64,000 nucleotides of DNA from Nageia nagi (taxonomy: Eukaryota > Pinophyta): assembly GCA_050084985.1 (NCBI GenBank), contig JBITNC010000002.1, positions 39,060,001 to 39,124,000 of the forward strand, read 5' to 3'. The stretch's first letter is position 1. The number at the start of each line of letters is the position of its first letter. The notes beneath the pieces are model-generated. The model had not been told where the DNA came from, did no database searches, and worked only from the letters and a program-made list of their open reading frames with translations. A program made the position numbers and the translations under genes. Positions 61,029-64,000 of this stretch are shown one piece after another.

Positions 61029-62330
61029 ATGGACATCTTAGAAGGAATCAAAATGCTCTTTATTAATAATATGGAGCCACCTCAGAATCATTTGTGCTTA
61101 CCAAGTGATATACAAGAAAAACTAAATAAAAATACCAAATCATCAATCATTCCATATTCAGATATACCATCGATAAATATGGTTACAATAAAAGAGAATG
61201 ATATTGAAGATCAAAATAATGATCAAATAGATAAAGTTAATCAAAATTTAATCAAAGCTATAGCCAATACTTCTACAGATGAAATAATTACTGATTTTTC
61301 TCTTATATCATCTAATCCTTCGGTACATGAGTTCAAAAATGTAGATCACATACTTGGTTCCTATGAAAATCAAGTATGCGCGAATGAACAAACTCAAGAA
61401 TACGATGAAGAATATAGTGTTAACGATAATGGCTGGATACCAGTACCAAATCAATTAGAAGGAGGGTCACATATGCTTACTAAAAAAGTCTTAGAAATAA
61501 ATATTAGTAACGATCCTCAAAATCCTAAAATTATTCAATTAGGGGAGAACCTCACGGAGAATGAGCAAGAAGAAATTATAACTTTATTAAAAGAATGAGA
61601 AAAGGTATTTGCATGGTCATATGCAGACATGCCTAGAATAGATCCCAAACTAGTAGTACATAATTTAGCCTTAAATCTTGATGCTAAATTGGTAAAACAA
61701 AAATTGCATAAAATGCATCCTACTATAGCTTTAATGGTAAAAGAAAAACTTCAAAAATTATTAGAAGCTAAATTCATACAACCTATCGACTACTCAGATT
61801 GGATATCCAATATGGTACCTATGAAAAAACCAAGTGGAAAAATAAGAATATGCACATATTTTCAGGATCTTAACAAAGCTTGTCCTAAAGATGATTTCCC
61901 TCTACCTAGCATTGATAGTCTGGTAGATTCAACAGCAGGACACGATATGTTATCATTAATGGATAGGTTTTCTGGTTATAATCAAATAAAAATAGCTACT
62001 AAAGATCAACATAAAATGGCTTTTATAACTCCTTGGGGTACCTTTTGTTATAAAGTTATGCCTTTTGGATTGAAAAATACCAGGGCAACTTATCAAAGGG
62101 CTATGACTTACATATTCCATGATTATATACACAACATAGTAGAAGATTATGTCAATGATTTGTTGGTTAGATCTAAATATCGAGTAGATCATGGAAAAGA
62201 TCTAATGAAAGTCTTAGATTATTAGAACATTAAGTAAGATTAAATCTGAAAAAATGTGTTTTTGGTGTAACTTCAGGAAAATTATTAGGATTTATTATGT
62301 CTCAATGAGAAATTGAAATAGATCCTAGTA
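61029..62330 (+). pseudogene. RT: Element B reverse transcriptase (catalytic Asp lost, frameshift)
   Basis: Linker 61029-61598 with a stop at 61596 (just before KVFAW), then RT from 61629: DYSDWISNMVP, KPSGKIRICTYFQDLNKACPKDDFPLP, SLMDRFSGYNQI (first catalytic Asp present), ITPWGTFCYKVMPFGLKN, and the catalytic box YVND at 62148-62159, Asn for Asp. At about 62210 the frame shifts by one; LEH-VRLNLKKCVFGVTSGKLLGF follows in the new frame with stops near 62232 and 62306. This copy cannot synthesise DNA. Confidence 0.9.
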
Positions 62331-63040
62331 AAGTGAAGGCAATAGTAGACATGCCACCTCTTGCAAATCTAAAACAATTACAAAGTTTACAGGGTAAGTT
62401 ACAAGCCATTAGAAGGTTTATAGCTCAAATTTCTGATAAATGTAAACCATTTACAAAATTATTAAAAAAGGGAGTAGAATATCATTGGGGAAAAGAGCAA
62501 CAAGATGCATTCGATGAAATTAAAAGATATTTATTATCGCCTCCTATCTTAAGTCCACCAAGAAAAGATGAACCCTTTTTGTTATACATCTCTGCTATTG
62601 AAAATGCTTTAGGAACAATGCTTGCTCAAAAGAATGAACACAATAAAGAACAAGCTATATATTATCTGAGTAGAACCCTAGTGAGCTACGAGATTAAGTA
62701 CATATATTTGGAAAAATTATGTCTTGCTATCATTTTTGCTACTAAAAATTTTTGACATTATATGCTAAATCATACAACATATGTCATCTCTAAAATGGAT
62801 CCGTTGAAATATATGATGAATAAAACATATCAAAATTCAAGAATTGCAAAGTGGATAATGCTCTTAACTGAATTTGATTTACATTTTATTGGACAAAAGT
62901 CAATAAAAGGAAAAGTAATTGCTGACTATCTCGTTGATGCTCCATTGCAAGATAATAAACCCCTTGTCATTGAATTACCCGATGATGGGGTGTTTCAATT
63001 AGATGAAATTGAAATACCTGTAGAACCTGAAGATGATTGG
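62331..63040 (+). pseudogene. RH: Element B first RNase H and tether
   Basis: ORF 62333-62755: FTKLLKKGVEYHWG, LLYISAIENALGTMLAQ, QAIYYLSRTLVSYE; then ORF 62762-63070 with WIMLLTEFDLHFIGQKSIKGKVIADYL. The place of the first catalytic Asp reads Ser (YISA). In elements with two RNases H the first often loses activity and serves as a connection domain, which fits. One stop at 62753. Confidence 0.8.
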
Positions 63041-63613
63041 GATATGACAATACACTTTGATGGTTCTTGATGTGAACAAGGTGATGGAGTAGGTGTTGTA
63101 TTTATAACCCCACAAGGGATCCCTATACCTTATTTATTTAAATTAAAATTTCTTTGTACTAATAATAATGCAAAATACGAAGCTTTGATATTAGCATTAA
63201 AAATTGCTATTAAATTAAAACTTAAAAGAATTAAGATCATTGGAGATTCTTTACTCATCGTCAATCAAGTGAAAGGAATCTATCAATGTAAAGAACCTTT
63301 ACTTCAAAAGTATAAAGCATTAGTTGAAGAATTATTAAAATCTTTTGACCAATTTAGTATAGAAGTGGCACCAAGATCATCTAATAGATTTGCAAATGCT
63401 ATGGCTTCTATTGGATCTCTTATCCTAGAGGATCCTAAAAAATCTTCAATTCAAGTTGAAATAATTCAATTGTCTCAATCATCATTACAACAAGAAGATG
63501 AAGAAAAAAATGTATTAAATATCGACGTAATTGATAAAGATAATTGGTACAAGGAATTGATAGATTTCTTAAAATTTGGAACTCTTCCTACAAACCTTAA
63601 TAAATCATCATGA
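63041..63613 (+). pseudogene. aRH: Element B second (archaeal-type) RNase H
   Basis: HFDGS (Asp), stop at 63068, GVGVVFITPQG, NNNAKYEALILALKIA (Glu), IIGDSLLIVNQVKG (Asp), and SNRFANAMAS where the usual final ADA(L/M) Asp is Asn (63395-63397). It removes the RNA template in intact relatives. Together with the same domain in element G it places both in the Tat lineage. Confidence 0.85.
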
Positions 63614-64000
63614 TGAGCATTTAAAATCAAAGCAACTAAATATTGTTTGATAGGGGATATCTTGCATCAATGAAATTTCAATGGTATTTTACTCATATGT
63701 CTTGAATGTAATGATATTAAAAGGGCTATATCTTCCGCCCATGATGGAACATGTAGAGGACACTTTAACGGTGTTGCGATTGTAAAACAATTAATTAGAA
63801 TGGGATATTATTGGCCAACTATGGAAAAAGATTATTGTGAATATGTTAAAAAATGTTTTAAATGTCAATAATATGCTCATTTATTTTCACAACCATCTCA
63901 AGAACTACATCCTACACAATCACTTTGGCCATTCTCTAAATGGGCATTAGAATTAATAGGACAAATTACACCTACGTCTTCTGGTGGACACAAGTTCATC
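63614..64000 (+). pseudogene. INT: Element B integrase, N-terminal part (cut by window edge)
   Basis: In the shifted frame: HDGTCRGHF, RMGYYWPTM, CEYVKKCFKCQ, a His-His-Cys-Cys zinc finger, with a stop at 63869 just after it, then PFSKWALELIGQI, the approach to the catalytic core. The core lies beyond the window. Confidence 0.85.

Larger units (their letters stand above)
54184..64000 (+). mobile_element. Element B: Tat-lineage Ty3/Gypsy retrotransposon, 5' part (runs off the window)
   Basis: 5' LTR, PBS, leader, gag, protease, G-patch, RT, RNase H, second RNase H and the start of integrase in the plus orientation. From 56871 to about 62210 everything lies in one frame, broken by about 14 stop codons; then a frameshift moves it to another frame for the rest. 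The 3' LTR and target-site copy lie beyond 64000. It is the relative that shows what element A has lost. Confidence 0.92.

Overview
This is plant nuclear DNA, most likely from a large, repeat-rich seed-plant genome (a gymnosperm would fit, but no marker here fixes the species). It is AT-rich and holds one intact host gene near the left end, a four-exon 2-oxoglutarate/Fe(II) dioxygenase. Almost everything right of about 4.5 kb is LTR-retrotransposon DNA in several layers. I saw no rRNA, tRNA or CRISPR.

Layout. 1-3.4 kb: promoter, dioxygenase gene (576-2077), poly(A) signal and a compound fold-back repeat. 4.57-15.1 kb and 36.07-38.83 kb (resuming at 46.7-49.0 kb): a decayed plus-strand Ty3/Gypsy element (C) with 5' LTR, gag, protease, RT, RNase H and integrase, then a post-pol ORF. 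The segment from the integrase zinc finger to this ORF is present three times in tandem. Two younger insertions split this host. Element E (15137-36066, minus, TSD ATGAT, initiator-Met-type PBS, no recognisable pol) is itself split by element A (15784-28293, minus, TSD ACCAT). Element F (38839-46709, minus, TSD AACCC) is a relative of E. At 49.9-52.8 kb lie pol remnants of a Tat-lineage Gypsy element (G). At 54184 a further Tat-lineage element (B, plus) begins with its 5' LTR and runs gag, protease, G-patch, RT, RNase H, second RNase H and integrase to the window edge.

How the parts relate. A and B share the LTR start, an identical-looking PBS, about 1.5 kb of noncoding leader, the gag core, zinc knuckle and protease. 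A stops after protease and carries about 5 kb of noncoding DNA where B has RT, both RNases H and integrase. A is therefore a non-autonomous gag-protease derivative whose proteins in trans would have to come from a B-like relative. E and F are a second, apparently noncoding pair carrying short tandem arrays inside their 3' halves. All coding regions of A, B, C and G contain stops, frameshifts or lost catalytic residues, so none of these copies looks autonomous now. Boundaries of A, E and F rest on LTR pairs plus exact 5-bp target-site duplications read directly from the sequence, and related copies in the window supply the uninterrupted site for each of A and E.
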